Assembly: GCA_030538335.1 (NCBI GenBank)
Contig: JAUNUE010000129.1
Coordinates: forward strand, 1-5,518
Direction of reading: 5' to 3'
Source: Allobrachymonas sp.
GTDB lineage: Bacteria > Pseudomonadota > Gammaproteobacteria > Burkholderiales > Burkholderiaceae_C
DNA length: 5,518 bases
Under the pieces are notes generated by a model, which was given only the letters and a program-made list of their open reading frames with translations, did no database searches and was not told the DNA's origin. The translations under genes and the position numbers were made by a program. The number at the start of each line of letters is the position of its first letter. Position 1 is the first letter of the stretch. Shown piece after piece: positions 5,337 through 5,518 of this stretch.

Positions 5337-5518
5337 ATGAATTGGGATCGTATTGAAGGAAACTGGAAACAACTGACCGGCAAAATTCAGCAGGAGTGGG
5401 GCAAACTGACAAACGACGATCTCGATGTGATTGCCGGGCGTCGCGAGGCGCTTGCCGGTCGCATCCAGGAAGCCTATGGCCTCACCCGCGATGCTGCCGA
5501 GAAGCAGATCGCCAGCTG
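5337..5518 (+). CDS. CsbD/YjbJ-family stress-associated protein (partial, 3' end cut)
   Basis: Sixty codons plus two bases are present before the window ends, so perhaps eight to ten residues are missing if it is like E. coli YjbJ (69 residues). The protein starts MNWDRIEGNWKQLTGKIQQE and continues with WGKLTNDDLDVIAGRREALAGRIQEAYG. The GNWKQ-x-GK, WGKLT-DDD and GR-x2-L-G-x-IQ-x-YG pattern is the CsbD family signature. These are small, soluble, hydrophilic, probably helical proteins. In E. coli and Bacillus they are abundant under general stress or stationary-phase control, and their biochemical function is not established. The AAGGAG ribosome site fixes the start. The long AT-rich upstream region is consistent with regulated expression, but no specific sigma factor site could be assigned. 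Only the C-terminal tail remains unseen. Confidence 0.92.
   Translation, partial: MNWDRIEGNWKQLTGKIQQEWGKLTNDDLDVIAGRREALAGRIQEAYGLTRDAAEKQIAS

Overview
The window looks like a chromosomal piece of a betaproteobacterium, most likely order Burkholderiales and plausibly family Comamonadaceae. That placement rests on the roughly 60% GC coding sequence, the style of the transketolase and GAPDH proteins, and a MurU-type sugar nucleotidyltransferase of the Pseudomonas/Burkholderiales cell-wall recycling route. It is inference from protein resemblance, because no rRNA or other marker gene is present.

Layout. Bases 1-115 carry no recognisable gene. A strong intrinsic terminator (116-142) closes a minus-strand block. 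In transcription order the block is transketolase (tkt, 3918 to 1837), a small OmpA-like lipoprotein (1758 to 1189) and type I GAPDH (gap, 1167 to 163). A 306-base divergent region (3919-4224) separates tkt from a plus-strand nucleotidyltransferase (4225-4983), which matches MurU, the N-acetylmuramate-1-phosphate uridylyltransferase. A 353-base region with an AT-rich second half follows. The window then ends inside a CsbD/YjbJ-family stress protein gene (5337 onward, cut at the edge).

How the genes work together. Tkt and GAPDH share glyceraldehyde 3-phosphate: Tkt shuttles two-carbon units in the pentose-phosphate network and GAPDH oxidises the triose. The lipoprotein between them has no obvious metabolic link. 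It is clearly lower in GC (about 48%) and lacks the usual peptidoglycan-binding Asp, so it looks like an insertion into a central-carbon unit. MurU acts in cell-wall recycling and CsbD proteins are stress-associated; neither is obviously tied to the tkt-gap block.

I do not see a wholly new multi-gene system. The parts most worth a second look are in the non-coding DNA. They are a terminator-like hairpin facing tkt in its own 5' region, a nearly perfect 33-base dyad in the tkt/murU divergent region, a structured hairpin between tkt and the lipoprotein gene, and the AT-rich repeat-bearing region upstream of csbD. The atypical lipoprotein itself also merits attention.
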